A stretch of DNA of 64,000 nucleotides from Perognathus longimembris pacificus (lineage: Eukaryota > Chordata > Mammalia > Rodentia > Heteromyidae), in contig NC_063176.1 in assembly GCF_023159225.1 (NCBI RefSeq), forward strand, positions 6,584,963-6,648,962. The letters are read 5' to 3'. Positions 24,143 to 36,529 of this stretch are shown here, in pieces. The notes beneath the pieces were generated by a model. It searched no databases, was not told the origin of the DNA, and worked only from the letters and a program-made list of their open reading frames with translations. The position numbers and the translations under genes were made by a program. Each line of letters opens with the position of its first letter. The first letter of the stretch is position 1.

Positions 24143-24401
24143 GTAGGAAATTGAAAGGGAATACCAAATTTGAGAGACACAGGGTAAAAAAAGACAAACA
24201 ACTACAAAAGCAATACTTGCAAAACTGTTTGGTGTAAGTGAACGGAACACCTGGGGGGGGCAGGGGGAAGGGAAAGGGGGAGGAGGGAGGGGGGTATGAG
24301 GGACAAGGTAACAAACTGTACAAGAAATGTATCCAGTGCCTAACGTATGAAACTGTAACCTTTCTGTACATCAGTTTGATAATAAAAATTTGGGAAAAAA
24401 A
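24143..24401 (+). mobile_element. Young 5'-truncated L1 3' end with perfect TSD
   Basis: Only the 3'UTR is present: GAAAGGGAATACCAAATTTG, a G-rich tract at 24250-24296, CAAGAAATGTATCCAGTGCC, GAAACTGTAACC and TTTGATAATAAA followed by poly(A). Perfect 16-base target-site duplication AAGAAAAGTGTATATA at 24127-24142 and 24402-24417. Confidence 0.95.
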
Positions 24402-24420
24402 AAGAAAAGTGTATATAAAT

Positions 24421-24511
24421 ATACTAGCTACTGTGGTCCACATCTGTAATCCTAGCTACTCAGGAGGATGAGATCTTAATCTCAGAGCCAGCCCAGGTAG
24501 AAAGTGAGATT
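24421..24511 (+). mobile_element. B1/ID SINE, left half (host of nested SINE)
   Basis: B1-like head with CATCTGTAATCCTAGCTACT and CAGGAGGATGAGATC, interrupted at about 24511 by a reversed SINE. The right half resumes at 24760. Confidence 0.8.
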
Positions 24512-24759
24512 ATTTATTTTTGGCTCAGTCTTGGAACTTGAACTCAGATCCTGAGCACTGTCCCTGAGACACTTTGTGCTCAAGGTTAGCACTCTGCCAG
24601 TTGAGCCACGGTGCCACTTCTGGCTTTTCTGAGCAGTTTATTGGAGATGAAGAGTCTCATGGACTTCCCTGACTTGGCTGGATTCAAACTGTGATCCTCA
24701 GTTCTCATCTTCCTGAGTATCTAGGATTGATTACAGACCTGAGACATCCACTACCCATA
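24512..24759 (-). mobile_element. B1/ID SINE nested inside another in reverse
   Basis: Reversed ID tail (GGAACTTGAACTCAGATCC, GCTCAAGGTTAGCACTCTGCC in outline, GAGCCACGGTGCC), then TTTATTGGAGATGAAGAGTC and the reversed B1 head ending near 24757. Confidence 0.85.
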
Positions 24760-24854
24760 AGAGCCAAAAGTGGAGCCTGTGACTCAAGAGAGCACCAACC
24801 TTGAGTAAAATAGCTCAGGAATAGCACCCAAGCAATGAGTTCAAGCCCCAGAGA
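24760..24854 (+). mobile_element. B1/ID SINE, right half
   Basis: GCCAAAAGTGGAGCCTGTGA, CAACCTTGAGTAAAATAGCT and GCAATGAGTTCAAGCCCC complete the host SINE begun at 24421. Its A-rich tail runs directly into the purine tract. Confidence 0.8.
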
Positions 24855-25136
24855 AAGAAGGGGGAGGAGGGGAGGAAGGAAGGAAGGGAGGAAACAAGGA
24901 AGGGAGGAAGCCAGAGAGAGAGGGAAACAGGAAGGGAGAAAGGGAGGGAGGGAGGGAGGGAGGGAGGGAGGGAGGGAGGGAGGGAGGAAGGAAGAAAGGA
25001 AGGAAGGAAGGAAGGAAGGAAGGAAGGAAGGAAGGAAGGAAGGAAGGAAGGAAGGAAGGAAGGGAGGGAGGGAGGGAGGGAGGGAGGGAGGGAGGGAGGG
25101 AGGGAGGGAGGGAGGGAGGGAGGGAGGAAAAAGAAA

Positions 25137-25214
<78 letters not shown>
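24855..25214. repeat. 360-base pure purine tract (GGAA/GGGA/GAAA)
   Basis: Blocks in order: mixed GGAGGAA, (GGGA)n, (GGAA)n, (GGGA)n, then (GAAA)n ending at 25214. Almost no pyrimidines on the plus strand. The 130-codon RKEG-rich frame over it is a repeat artefact. Confidence 0.97.
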
Positions 25215-25215
<1 letters not shown>

Positions 25216-28133
25216 GACTCTAAATGAGCCTATTGAGAATCAGGCATAAATGCAGACAAGGAAAGTTTGAAAAGATTAATGTTATCTGATTTTGAATGTA
25301 TGAGTAGATATATAATTATGCAAATAAAAATACATCAACCCTACTATAAACTGCTTCATAGAGAAGCAGTTGTTTGAAAGGCAGTTTCTTTGATGATCTC
25401 TTTTTTCTCTCGCTTAGAAGCAAGGTAAAAGAAGATGGAAGACTGATTGTATGAATAAAATGCAAGTCAAAATGAAGACTCCCTCACACATCCCATTTCT
25501 TTCCTCTCATTCTTTTCTGATCAAAAGGATATGCGATTCATCTGAAGAGGTCTTATAATAAGAACAAATAAACAAAACTAAGAAAATTGATTTGTATCTG
25601 GTATCATAATATATATACTATATTTCTATTTATATTCTTACTTGTAATGCCCAAGTAAATCCTAAATGACATACCTATATTACTTTCTATGGATTTTTCT
25701 CGAGTCAGAGAGCAATTTCTTATTCTACTTTTCTTTTAGCCTTTGGCAATAACGGGAACTCTTTCTGTGGGCATGAACCTCCTGGAAACCATTAAGCTTT
25801 GTGTACTAATTTACACAGCTGAGAGTCTAGATGGTTCACTGGTGAAAAGTTTCATATCTGAATCCTGTTGTTTTTTTCTGGATTATTAATATTATAAGAA
25901 AATTGCTCACAAAAGTATTGCCCTCCTCACTGCATTTTAATAAGCTGCTTATGCTAAGAAGGTGTCTGCAGTAGCACTTTTGTAAAGCGGTCCACAGGTC
26001 TATGTACAGAATAACCAGATGGATCTTCTGTTGCTTGGACTGAGTCATTCACATGCACCTATAAAATATCTATGGAAGAGTTGCATAGCAATTCAACTAG
26101 CAAGAGTTAGATGTTCCTTCTGACTCCTTTTCAAGAGATAAGAACAAGAAAGATACTAGCAATTGAGGAAGATTATCCTGAAATTCTCATTAAATCTATA
26201 CAAGTAAGAAGGCAAAATTTCTACAGAGTCAAAAGAATATCCTAAACATTTTAAGCTATAAAACCACTGACCACTTGTCTAAATAGTATATGCTGAGTGT
26301 GTTTGAATTCTAGGCTACCATACTAGGGAAAAAAGAAGTGGAATTATCTATAATATAGGGATTTTCCAATGAACTTAGCCTAAGAAATAGCAAAAACCCA
26401 CTGCACAATTGGAGACCTAATTATCATCTGTAACTGTACATTTTTTTCTTGGTTATACTAAGAACAATATTTTTTAACTCAGTAGGGTCAAATGGATATT
26501 GTGGAAAATGTGTACACCAAGTACACTTTGTGTTTATTGAGATACTAAAGTGATTCACATAAACAAAAAAAATGTAAGAAAAACTGCCATCAAAGTCTTC
26601 GGGCCTTCAGCCCAGCTCTGAAATGATGCAACATCATCGCAGTAGATTTTTATATGACAAAGATTCAATTTTTACAGGAAGGTAGAGGAAGAGCATGTTG
26701 CTTTTTGAATGGTATATTCATTGCCATTATTTCCACAAAACACAATCCAAACGCTTAATACTTGGGACTTATGGTGGTTTGCAATAGGACAATCCTATCA
26801 CAATAATATGCAAATTCTCTAGACATACTAAACACAGGTAATTTTTAGAACCTCTGTCTTTTTGCCTCTCTGCTGTTTATATGCCCATTATTTTATTTTA
26901 ATTTTTGCATGCATATTACATGGCTCAGTTAATTCTGAACTCACAGTCTTTTGTTATTTCGCATTGAGTTTAATTTTTTTAATTTAATGACCGTTTTCCT
27001 GCTCTTAATTTGGTGAAAACATGCCTCCAAAAAGCAAAGGGTGTCCCTAAAACATAACTTTGTGTCGATGGCTAATTTAAATGATAAAATGACATTTTAA
27101 GATTTCATCAAAGATGGTATTAAGTTGGATAGAGTTACAAGAAAATGTTTCTCAGACCTGTAGTATCTGAGATGAAGAGCTAATATCTAGCTTTGAGTAA
27201 ACAGCATTCAGTGTACAGCAGTGATTTTTGTGAGAGTAATTTAACTTACTCCATTTAATCTCGAGTTAGAGGTGTTCAGATCTGCTGTATGGAAGGTATA
27301 AGTAATTTTTGAGGGGTGAACTTAATACATCCTGAGTATTCATGGTTTTTTTTTAATTCAATAGTGTTTTCCTTGGAATCTGCAGATTGCAAGTTTATTA
27401 TAACTATAATATTGTATATGATTCAGTCAAATGAATATGTTTTATTCTTTGAATTAATGAGAAATACAAGAATTAAATAAATGTATGTGGATTACATTAT
27501 TATGAGAATGATATGTTTTCCTTACTTCACTATCCCCTGATCAACATTTGTCTTAAAAAATACTCTCTCTGGGGAAAATTTTCTGTTTCTTGATTCTGTT
27601 TTTAAAACTTTTATTTTAGAAAAAAATACTTTACAGACAAAGGGATCATCCTTGGAACACATTTGCCTACCTTACATAAAGGAACTGTTTTATCTGTTTT
27701 CACTTTAAATTATTATAATGTGTGCTTGAAGTAGAATTTTAAGAATTGCTTAAATCATCTTTAATTTAGGATATCATTCAGTGAGAATAACATTCCTACA
27801 AGTATTCCTACAATGAAAGGCTTAATAATTTCTCAGTGCATACTGGCTCAACACACCTGAAGAAAATATTCTGACACATAAAAACACAAAAGACACCTAT
27901 TTAATATGTATGAGTTATATTTGCTTGTGTCCAGCCAATACACAGGGCCAAAAATCTTGGAGTAAAACATCATTTGTCTGCTCTTAAGTTCAGAAAGGGG
28001 TTTCCTGCCTTTTGAAATGAATGGTGAAAATGAAATTACATTATTTTTACTGTATTTTACAAATATAAAGCATATTCTTTGCACAATTGTAGTGTAATAT
28101 CTGAAAATACTAAGCATAAGTTTGTGGAGACGA
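25216..28133. other. Unique AT-rich DNA
   Basis: 2.9 kb with no recognised interspersed repeat, RNA gene or credible coding frame. Confidence 0.5.
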
Positions 28134-28146
28134 AGGATTTCTTCCA

Positions 28147-28320
28147 GGGCTGGGAATGTGGCTAAGTGGCAAGGTGCTTGCCTAGCATGCATGAAGCTCT
28201 GGGTTCCATTCCTCAGCACCACACAAACAGAAAAAGCCGGAAGTGGAGATGTGGCTAAAGTGCTAGAGTGCTAGCCTTGAGCAAAAAAGAAAAAAAAAAA
28301 GAAAGAAAGAAAAAGAAAAA
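28147..28320 (+). mobile_element. ID-ID dimeric SINE, shortened right unit
   Basis: GGGCTGGGAATGTGGCTAAG, GGGTTCCATTCCTCAGCACC, right unit AGAGTGCTAGCCTTGAGC, then an A/G-rich tail; the usual CCAGGGACAGTG end is missing. Target-site duplication AGGATTTCTTCCA (28134-28146) and AGGACTTCTTCCA (28321-28333). Confidence 0.9.
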
Positions 28321-28333
28321 AGGACTTCTTCCA

Positions 28334-29152
28334 TTGTTAATGTAAGTTAAAGTAAGAATAAAATTATAAACTCAATGAAAGTAATGGTAAAGATATTTAT
28401 TTATATGTAGAAATTTATGTTACTAGTTTAATTTCTTGTTTTCCCAAATGCACACTGTAGCTTTATAAGACTTTTGAAAAAAAATTATATTTATTTGACA
28501 GGCGTGTGGCAGATTTAACCCAGTTAATTTTCCTACATATTGTCTGTAGCAATAAGTGCGATTATTGTTTGAGTGGAGAAATTTTGCCTTAAAAATGGAG
28601 TTGAAATAGTGACAAGCCATATCTTCTGATTGACACGTTAGCCCCCAATAATTAGTGAGGGTATTTAGAAATAAGGACCTCCATATCTTGTTGACTAGTG
28701 AAAAAATTTGTTCAACCGTTTTGAAAGTCAATAATCATAACAATTAAAAATACACTTACACTTTGACCTTGAAATTTCACCTCTAGTTATTTATGCAGAA
28801 AAATGTAATTGGAAAAGTACAAAGATGTACAAAAACAGTTTTTCACAGTAGTATGCATGGCCTTTAAACAGTACCATCAACTAAAATGTCAATTGGTATT
28901 GGCATGTTTAAGAAACGTATGATAATGAATATAATATATGGTTATGTAGCCATTACAAAAGTAATAACAATTTAGTAATTCCTTATGGTTCTATGAACTA
29001 GTCACTATATAATGAAAGCAACAAGATTATAAAATAATATGACTGGTCTTAATATTTTTAAGACTTTATACTTTCAAAACTACATATTTTCTCTAGAAAT
29101 TTTAAGCTATATAGAATTAATTATTTAAAGTACTTATTGTATTATGTATGAA

Positions 29153-29156
<4 letters not shown>
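28334..29156. other. Unique AT-rich DNA
   Basis: The 102-codon minus frame at 28423-28731 has no recognisable domain; nothing else seen. Confidence 0.5.

Positions 29157-29204
<48 letters not shown>
29157..29204. repeat. (GT)n microsatellite at a SINE tail
   Basis: About 24 GT units immediately before the reversed tail of the SINE at 29205. Confidence 0.97.
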
Positions 29205-29207
<3 letters not shown>

Positions 29208-29432
29208 GTCTTGAGGCTTGAATTCAGGACCTGAGTGCTATCCCTGAATGTTTTTGTTCAAGGCTAGTATCCTACCACTGAAGCCACAGCTCCAAACACA
29301 CCCTATTCTTGGTAGTTAATTGGAAATAGAAGTATCATGGACTTTTCCTGCTTGGGCTGGCTTCAAATCTTGATTCTCAGATTTCAGCCTCCTGAGTAGC
29401 TAGGATAAAAAGCAAAAACTGTCCCCAGCCAC
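29205..29432 (-). mobile_element. B1/ID SINE (minus)
   Basis: GGTCTTGAGGCTTGAATTC, TTCAAGGCTAGTATCCTACC, TTAATTGGAAATAGAAGTAT, GGCTGGCTTCAAATC and CAGCCTCCTGAGTAGCTAGG in the order of a reversed copy. Confidence 0.88.
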
Positions 29433-30534
29433 CTTGAGAACATAGTATAGGCAAAATATACTTTATTTTTAAAATCTTTAGATACCCAAGCTGAATTAAA
29501 TAGAATGGCCTATAACAGATAGGCACTTATGCATAGTCATTCAATTATTCTAATAAGAATACAGGGAGAGGGGAGAAAAAACATTTTAAGCTTCCATTCA
29601 AAATACCCTAAATGATAATATTACATTAAGAACCTTAAATGTAGTTTTTTGTACCAAAACATAAGTAATAAAAAAAAACCTTGTTACATCACTGTTTAGT
29701 AAAAAGTCATCTACAGTTGCTGAAGTAATTCAACAACTTGTTAATATTTAATCTGTTCCAACATGGGAGTAAACATATTAGTATGTTGTTTTTTCTGTAG
29801 CTTGCCTTCAAATGTTATATTAATGAGGCTTTCACACATTTGTAAAGAAGTAACAATTCATAATCAACTTGAATTGGAATTGATCTTTTAATGAGCTTAT
29901 GAGACTTATTTTATGATAATTTATATTAATATTATCGGTAACTATTAAATTTAAACCAGCTACAAAGCAACAACTAAATCGTCTTTAGTTCTTCAATATA
30001 TAATCATTAGAAACAAAATGCTATTTTTCAAATTCATATTAGATTTATTGAGCTCAGGATTTCATTTCATTTCAGTAATATTTCACTAAGTTATTTGCAA
30101 TTCACTTTTGGTGTGATGAAAAAAATAGAGTTTAGCTAAGCAGCAGCAAGAAGTGGAAAACATACTTGCCAAGAATATTATTCTTGTCATTGAAACCCTG
30201 TAGCTAATTCTAATTGGTCAAAGCAAGAGCTTCGAAGTGTATGTTTTACAATAACACCTAAAGTGCAAGAAGGCAGTCATCATTTACATACAAATAAAAT
30301 TGAGATGGCAACGCAAACCCAGATGTTATTACCAATAGCAAAATATTAATAAGAAAGCCTCCACCTACATAGGAAAGGTTTTTGAACAGCCTCAGATAGA
30401 TAATTAGGTAGAGAGATAGAGAAATGAATGGCAGAGACATGAAAGGTAGATAGATAGATCAATAATAGCATATCTATCTATAACTTTATACCTATATTTT
30501 TCACAGGTGTGTATTTATTTTTAATTAATTAATT
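29433..30534. other. Unique AT-rich DNA
   Basis: Short imperfect GATA-type runs at 30405-30480. No gene or SINE recognised. Confidence 0.5.
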
Positions 30535-30763
30535 AAGTTGGTGGTGGCTCTTGAACTAGGGCCTGGACTCTATCTCTGAGCTCTTTTCCTCAGGGCTGGC
30601 TCTCTACTACCTTGGCAGACAACTCTACTTCCGCTTTTCTGGTGGCTAATTGGAGACAAGAGTCTCAGGGACTTTACTGCCCAGGCTGGCTTTGAATCGT
30701 GATTCTCAGATGTCAATCTCCTGAGTAGCTAGGATTACAGATGTGAGCCACCAGGACCTAGCT
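30535..30763 (-). mobile_element. B1/ID SINE (minus)
   Basis: CTCTTGAACTAGGGCCTGG, CTCTGAGCTCTTTTCC, TAATTGGAGACAAGAGTCTC, CCCAGGCTGGCTTTGAATC and GAGTAGCTAGGATTACAG. Confidence 0.88.
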
Positions 30764-31397
30764 CTCACACATGTGATTTCCATCCATCTTCCTATACAGA
30801 TAGCTTTCCATCTGATACCTACCCTAGTCCAACTTTCTACCTAGCAGTGATCTTTCTTCTACAGGAACAAAAGATTGAGATCAGACACCTGACTGAGATG
30901 GAGATTACCTGGGTGGCTATTGTCTAGGAGATTTCATCAGTGTAACAAGATAAAATTTGCCATCACTATCCTTCATTCCCTTAACATTTCATGGCCTGCA
31001 CAACATCTCCTTCCCTAGAAAGCTGATCTCTATCCCTTTGTTAAGTTCTACGTAAGTTTCAGATTTTTCCTTTCTTGCATTTATAAGACTGTGAGTATTT
31101 TTTAAATTTTTTTCCTATTATCTCTCTCTTAATCGCTTTATCTGATAGATTAAAATTATTGAAACTTCAAAAGGAAAAGAGTAAGTTTCATACTTCCCCA
31201 TACTGGCATTTTTCATGCTTAGAGACACAACTATAAGAATTACATAAATTGCTCACAAATGGATTCAAAGAGCTTTGGAAATGCAATGAACACATAGGAA
31301 AATGATCGTGATAATTACATATAATGTCTACTATCGTAGCTTGGAAGCATTTTAAAACCTAGAAACCTGGAATGAATATGTAACACCTACTTGTATA
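30764..31397. other. Unique DNA
   Basis: Nothing recognised. Confidence 0.5.
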
Positions 31398-31562
31398 TGG
31401 CTTTGGGCAGTTACTTAGAATTTCTGATGTTCTATTTCATACTTTAAATAATGAGGATCTTGACAAATTTAGCTTGTGGTTGTTGTAAAGATTAAATAAT
31501 TTATTGTATTGAAAGTGCCTAGAACAATGCCCAGAATATAGCGAGTAATAGTTTTCTCCATT
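31398..31562 (+). mobile_element. MIR SINE
   Basis: Matches the mammal-wide MIR core in order: TTTGGGCAGTTACTTAGAAT, an AATGAGGATC stretch, GGTTGTTGTAAAGATTAAAT, then GTGCCTAGAACAATGCCCAG and a TAGCGAGTAATAG end. Divergence is as expected for this ancient family. Confidence 0.85.
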
Positions 31563-32469
31563 ATTCTTCACTGTACATTTATATTTTAAAGTGTAAGTGT
31601 TTTTTTTAAGTTTAATTTTAAACTGACTTGGTGAAAAGGCATTTTACATTTAAGAAGAATCAGATACATGGGTTGTAAATACAATTGAATCAGACCCAAG
31701 TATTCAAATTCTGGAATGGTTTCATTTATCAAAGTTTTCTACTTGAATTTTGTGGTAAGCATTGGGTTTTGGGGTTTTTTTGCTTGTTTGTTTTTTGCTT
31801 GCAATAAAATAAATGTGAAATGCAGAAAATTACTACAACTTTATAAAATATGCTTCTGAATGTAATAAAAGTTTTTTCCATCTCATTTCTCTAGCTTATT
31901 GCTTTCTGACTGTGCTAATGTCACTGGAGCTATCATTTGAACATATAAGTAAATCATTAAAGGAACTACTTCACTATTATTATTTGAGAAATCACATCCC
32001 AAGAGACAGGGTCTAATATCATACTGTCTGCTATATGAAAGCTTTATAGCATGCAGGGGCCTGGCTTAGATGGAACCTGACAGTAAATACTGTTCCTGTC
32101 AATCAGACCCAAGCACAGAGTCATACTCGAGTATTTTTGATATAATTAATCTTCATGCTTAGCATAGGAGATAGAGTTAATCAGCCACATGATTCACATT
32201 ATATGTCAAACATTCAAAAGTTGACACATGGAACATAAAAATGATCTCTTCTCATTCTAAAGATTTTATAGGTTGTAAAACAGTGAAAGACAAACATAAT
32301 ATATCTGTCTTTTGTGACCTGTCTTTTTAGCTTTTTTGTTTTTTTAAGTAAATATCCCTATATATTCTAACACGTGTGAATTCTAGCTGTGGAAATTTCC
32401 CATGGGGGTTAACTAACAAATTATCACTAGTTTGGGTAAAGGTTTCCTAATGAGCAGATCAAGACTGTT

Positions 32470-33000
32470 GGGCCAGGAGAGGAAGCAAAGCAGCAAGTAT
32501 CCTTAACACTTTACATACTGCTCTTTCCTCATCTTCCCTCTTTCCTGCTAATTCCATCTGATTAGTTCTAAGGCCTTGAAATCAGCTTAGCTATTGTAAG
32601 GAACCTTTTGTAAGTTGCAGCCTTTCTTTCCTAAATATATTTGTTGTCAGCAAGCCAAAAGCACGTTTAAAATCTTCTGTGTAAGCTTCAGCCGAGGCAG
32701 CTCCAGGCTTATTATAAGGAGACTATTTGCATACAAATTATGCCTAGAATAAGGAGGAGGGGAGACTGAGAAATGCTATTATTTGGAGAGAAAATAGAGG
32801 ACATTCTCTGATGAAAATCATTTTTTTTAAGTTTTCAGGACTAGAAGATTTGTATTTCTTGTGGCACAGCAGCTGCAAGTTCGGGGGAAATTCTGCCAAT
32901 CTGCTGCATTCCCAGTGAAGAGCCTGTGTGACATTTAATTGAAGATCAACATTCTGTAGGAGTGTATAAAAAGGATCTGTGTGGCATTAACACAAAGTAA
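32470..33000. promoter_or_regulatory. Candidate conserved non-coding element
   Basis: Repeat-free block with a perfect octamer ATTTGCAT (32725-32732) next to ACAAATTATG, a CAGCAGCTGC E-box pair near 32868, and TTTAATTGAAGATC. The composition and motif density suggest a regulatory element; sequence alone cannot prove it. The flanks 31563-32469 and 33001-33510 are unique AT-rich DNA. Confidence 0.25.
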
Positions 33001-33510
33001 AGTTCTTTGCCTGTTGTGAATATTGGAAAACATTGGAAATACTATGGTGCTACATTGTGTACATGGAGCCTTGCATATTTTTTAAATCGAATTAATGCAA
33101 CATATATCCCATTCACTTACAATGAGTATTCTTTCACAGATATTCTATTTAGTACTATACTAATGGAAACTCAATGATATGATGAAACGGAACACTGTGC
33201 CTATAAATGTGGACTTAGATCATTGACAGTAGTATATTTCCAAAGTCTGGTTTCAAATGAACTATATATCTGATTTTTTAATTGTTTTGACAAAAATACA
33301 GTGTGACCAGAGAAGAAAATCTACCATTCAATGAGAAGCCAACATCCTTAGAAATATAACCACATATTCTAAAAAGGATATGATCCAGGATGGATTTGGG
33401 AAGTTTTCTGTTTGGTCACAGCATAAATCATGAGAAACCTATGACCAAAGTTTGATTTCAACACGATTTATTTATGTAACAAGAGGATTATTTGTAATTT
33501 TCTTCTAATG

Positions 33511-33653
33511 AAAAAGGAAGGAAGGAAGGAAGGAAGGAAGGAAGGAAGGAAGGAAGGAAAGGAGGGAGGGAGGGAGGAAGGGAAGAAGGGAGGGAGGGAG
33601 GGAGGGAGGAAGGGAGGGGGGAGGGAGGGGAGGAGGGGAGGAGGGAGGGAGGG
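33511..33653. repeat. Purine tract (GGAA)n/(GGGA)n
   Basis: 143 bases of GGAA then GGGA units. The proline/serine-rich minus frames over it are artefacts. No SINE tail is visible beside it. Confidence 0.97.
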
Positions 33654-34355
33654 AACTGATGATGAAAAGACACCTTGCTAATGAGATAACACCTGACCAA
33701 ATTAAAAATCTAACCAGCCTAGTCATTTAGATTTGTTGTATGCTCATTTGTTTTAGTTCCTGCCTTCTTTTTATCTTTAGTTTCTTAGTGATTTTGATCT
33801 GTGTAGTGTTCAGTAGATGATTATTTTATTTTAGTAGAATATGAGTTCACATTAATTATGGGGTGGGAAATTCCTAGGAGTAATTAAGCCATGCAGATTT
33901 TTTAAATACTCTTAAGTATAAATACTTGCTTAGAAACACATGTTGTGAGGGGCCAGTTCTGCCTATGAATGCCTTGTATGGCCCCAGTCTCTCTACTCCA
34001 AAGACGAAACCATATACATTCTCGCTCCTCTTTGAGTTCATTCGACCTGGTAATGGTAGGATGACTGCATCCTGTGTGAATCATTCTGAGTGCAGTTTTA
34101 GAGATGTGAAGTTAATCAGATTAGATTACCAGAAGAGATCATTTGGATTATTTCAGGATTTACTTCTGAAAAGGAACTTTTTCTGTGACTCAATGACAAG
34201 CTTGTGGATTCCATAACACTCTTCCCCTTCAATAGAGGTGACTTATGGTGCTCTTCTTTTAACTTTACTATGTCATTAAATGTCCTTAGTGCGATTTTCT
34301 TTTAGAAGTGTTGTTCCCTTGTTAAGGCAGCTTAACTTTGTTGTTGTTTTTTTGT
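33654..34355. other. Unique AT-rich DNA
   Basis: The 96-codon plus frame at 33926-34216 shows no recognised domain. No repeat seen. Confidence 0.45.
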
Positions 34356-34592
34356 ATGTGTGTGTTGGTCATGGGACTTGAACTCTGGGCCTGGGCACTG
34401 TCCCTGAGCTCTTCAGCTCAAGGCTAGTGCTCTACCAATTTGAGCCACAGAGACACTTCTGGTTTTCTAGCGGTTAATTGGAGATAAGAATCTCATGGAC
34501 TTTCCTGCCTACACTGGCTTTGAACCATGATCCTCAGATCTCAGCATTCTGAGTAGCTAGGATTATAGGGTGAGCCACTGGCACCAGCCCAG
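34356..34592 (-). mobile_element. B1/ID SINE (minus)
   Basis: GACTTGAACTCTGGGCCTGG, CTCAAGGCTAGTGCTCTACC, TTAATTGGAGATAAGAATCT, CTGAGTAGCTAGGATTATAG, CACCAGCCC end. Confidence 0.9.
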
Positions 34593-35560
34593 TGCAACAT
34601 TTTATTGGACACAAATCACTGAACTAGACTCAGAATGATAAAAAGTTAAACATTTTCTTCATGTTAATCTGTTTGTAGCTTACAATGTCTGCAATTAGTT
34701 GATGTCTGGTTAATTCTGGAAGTTTTTCCATACAAACTGCCCTGAATTCTTCAGAAAATAAGAGGAAATTCTTGGAGAAATATTTGCACTTCATGCACTT
34801 ACTTCGCTAACTTGGCTTCTCATTTTCCTCTATAAATCAATTTATTCTGAACCCTACAAACTGATATTTCTGATCCTATCTGCTCACTCTGATTCTTGCC
34901 AAACTTAAAAGTACCCTGTTTTATTTGCAAACCTTTTTATACATTTGCATTTGACTGCTATTTAATTTAGTTAACTGTTGAGTAAACAAATTAATATATG
35001 GGAATGCTACTATTTCTGTGGAGATTGTGTTAAATAAATATATAATAAGGCTAGGATCATCAAGTGATAGACATTATAAAAGACAGTAGAAAATGCTGAA
35101 ATGTAATGTGGTACAAAAACATCTGTGTGGCCTAGCTCCATTGTAAACTAAAACAGAATTAGACCCTACAGATTGTGAGCTGTAGATATGATTTATATAA
35201 AAATACATAAAATTGTAATTTTAAGATTTTACACATGAAGAAAGTGCTGTATAAACATGTTTGCATATTTTGTAGTTCAAATTCAATGTGCAATACATGT
35301 ATAATATTTTTGTTTTATAGTTTTTCAGTATAATTGAGTCTAGCTTCAGGTAAAGACTGTCCTATGGTTCCATATTTTAATATCTTTATAAAAGTCATCT
35401 GTTGGGTTGAAACACTTAACCTATCTCTTTCCCATCCAGTTAATTTCCCACTTATCTGACTTTTTTCCTTTTCCATTCCCTATCTTCATCCTGGCTAGTT
35501 CACATTTTTAGGTAAGGTCCTCTAAGGCATAACATTTGTTTTTACTGTTAATGTGTGTGT
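34593..35560. other. Unique AT-rich DNA
   Basis: Nothing recognised. Confidence 0.5.
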
Positions 35561-35574
35561 ATGTATTGTTATTA

Positions 35575-35796
35575 TTATTAAATTGATACCATCCCTGGGG
35601 CTTGAACTCAGGGCCTGAGTGGTGTCCCTGAGGTTTTACTCAAGGCTAGTGTTCTACCACTTTGAGCTACAGCTCTACTAGTTTGGGGGAAGTTTATTGG
35701 AGATAAGAGTCTCAGGCTGGATTTAAACTATGAAACTCAGATCTCAGCCTCCTGAATTGTGAGGTTTACAAACATGAGCCACTGGTGCCCAGTTGT
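35575..35796 (-). mobile_element. B1/ID SINE (minus)
   Basis: CTGGGGCTTGAACTCAGGGC, CTCAAGGCTAGTGTTCTACC, TTATTGGAGATAAGAGTCTC, GATCTCAGCCTCCTGAA, GAGCCACTGGTGCCCAG. The middle is shortened. Confidence 0.88.
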
Positions 35797-36529
35797 ATTT
35801 GTGTATTCTATGCATAGGAAATATGTACTCCTCCAGTATTCCTTTTTATTTAAAATTAAATTTTATTCTACTAATTAAAATTATTAAACTCCAAACTACA
35901 TTTCTTAAACATGTATTTAAACATTACAAGTATTAGTCAGCTGTTCATAAACTAGCACATTTTAATAATCACTTTAATTTAATAATAATTAATCTTATGA
36001 TTAATATTTGTTATAATAAGCAAACCTAGATAAATTCACTAAAGTTTTAAACTGCATTTACATATTTAATTCATTTGGTTTTCTCATTAAGTACACCAAC
36101 AAATCTTGTCAACTATGTAAATAATACTTGTGGATTTAATAAATTACACTAATAAATATTTTTAATATTTTCAGTTAAGTATTCCAGTAAATTTATAACC
36201 TGAGTAATATTTTCATAATGACTATATATAATACATGAACATAAAATATTTTGGGAAGACCTATTTCCCAATTAAGCCAAATTTTCTCAAGAATTACACA
36301 GACTAATAAAACCAAATATGAAAAAGAAAGCAGTCCTTAAAATAAGGGAAGTTTCTCTGTGTTTCATTAGGTTCATTATTTCTACATGAAATCTTTAATT
36401 TTTCTGTGAATAACATTAATCCACCAAGGAATATATCTGCAGTTCTGTGACAGGTAGAATACTACTGCACCATGTCCTGCATTTGTCCAATATTGTGCAA
36501 ATCCATATTAGATAGCAAAATAAAAACGT
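35797..36529. other. Unique, very AT-rich DNA
   Basis: No repeat or gene recognised. Confidence 0.5.

Noticed and set aside
24835..25227. 130-codon RKEG-rich frame
   Set aside because: It lies wholly on the GGAA/GGGA purine repeat, so the absence of stops is due to the repeat.
33511..33653. Regularly spaced repeats resembling an array
   Set aside because: These are simple 4-base repeats in a mammalian genome; there are no spacers, so no CRISPR array.
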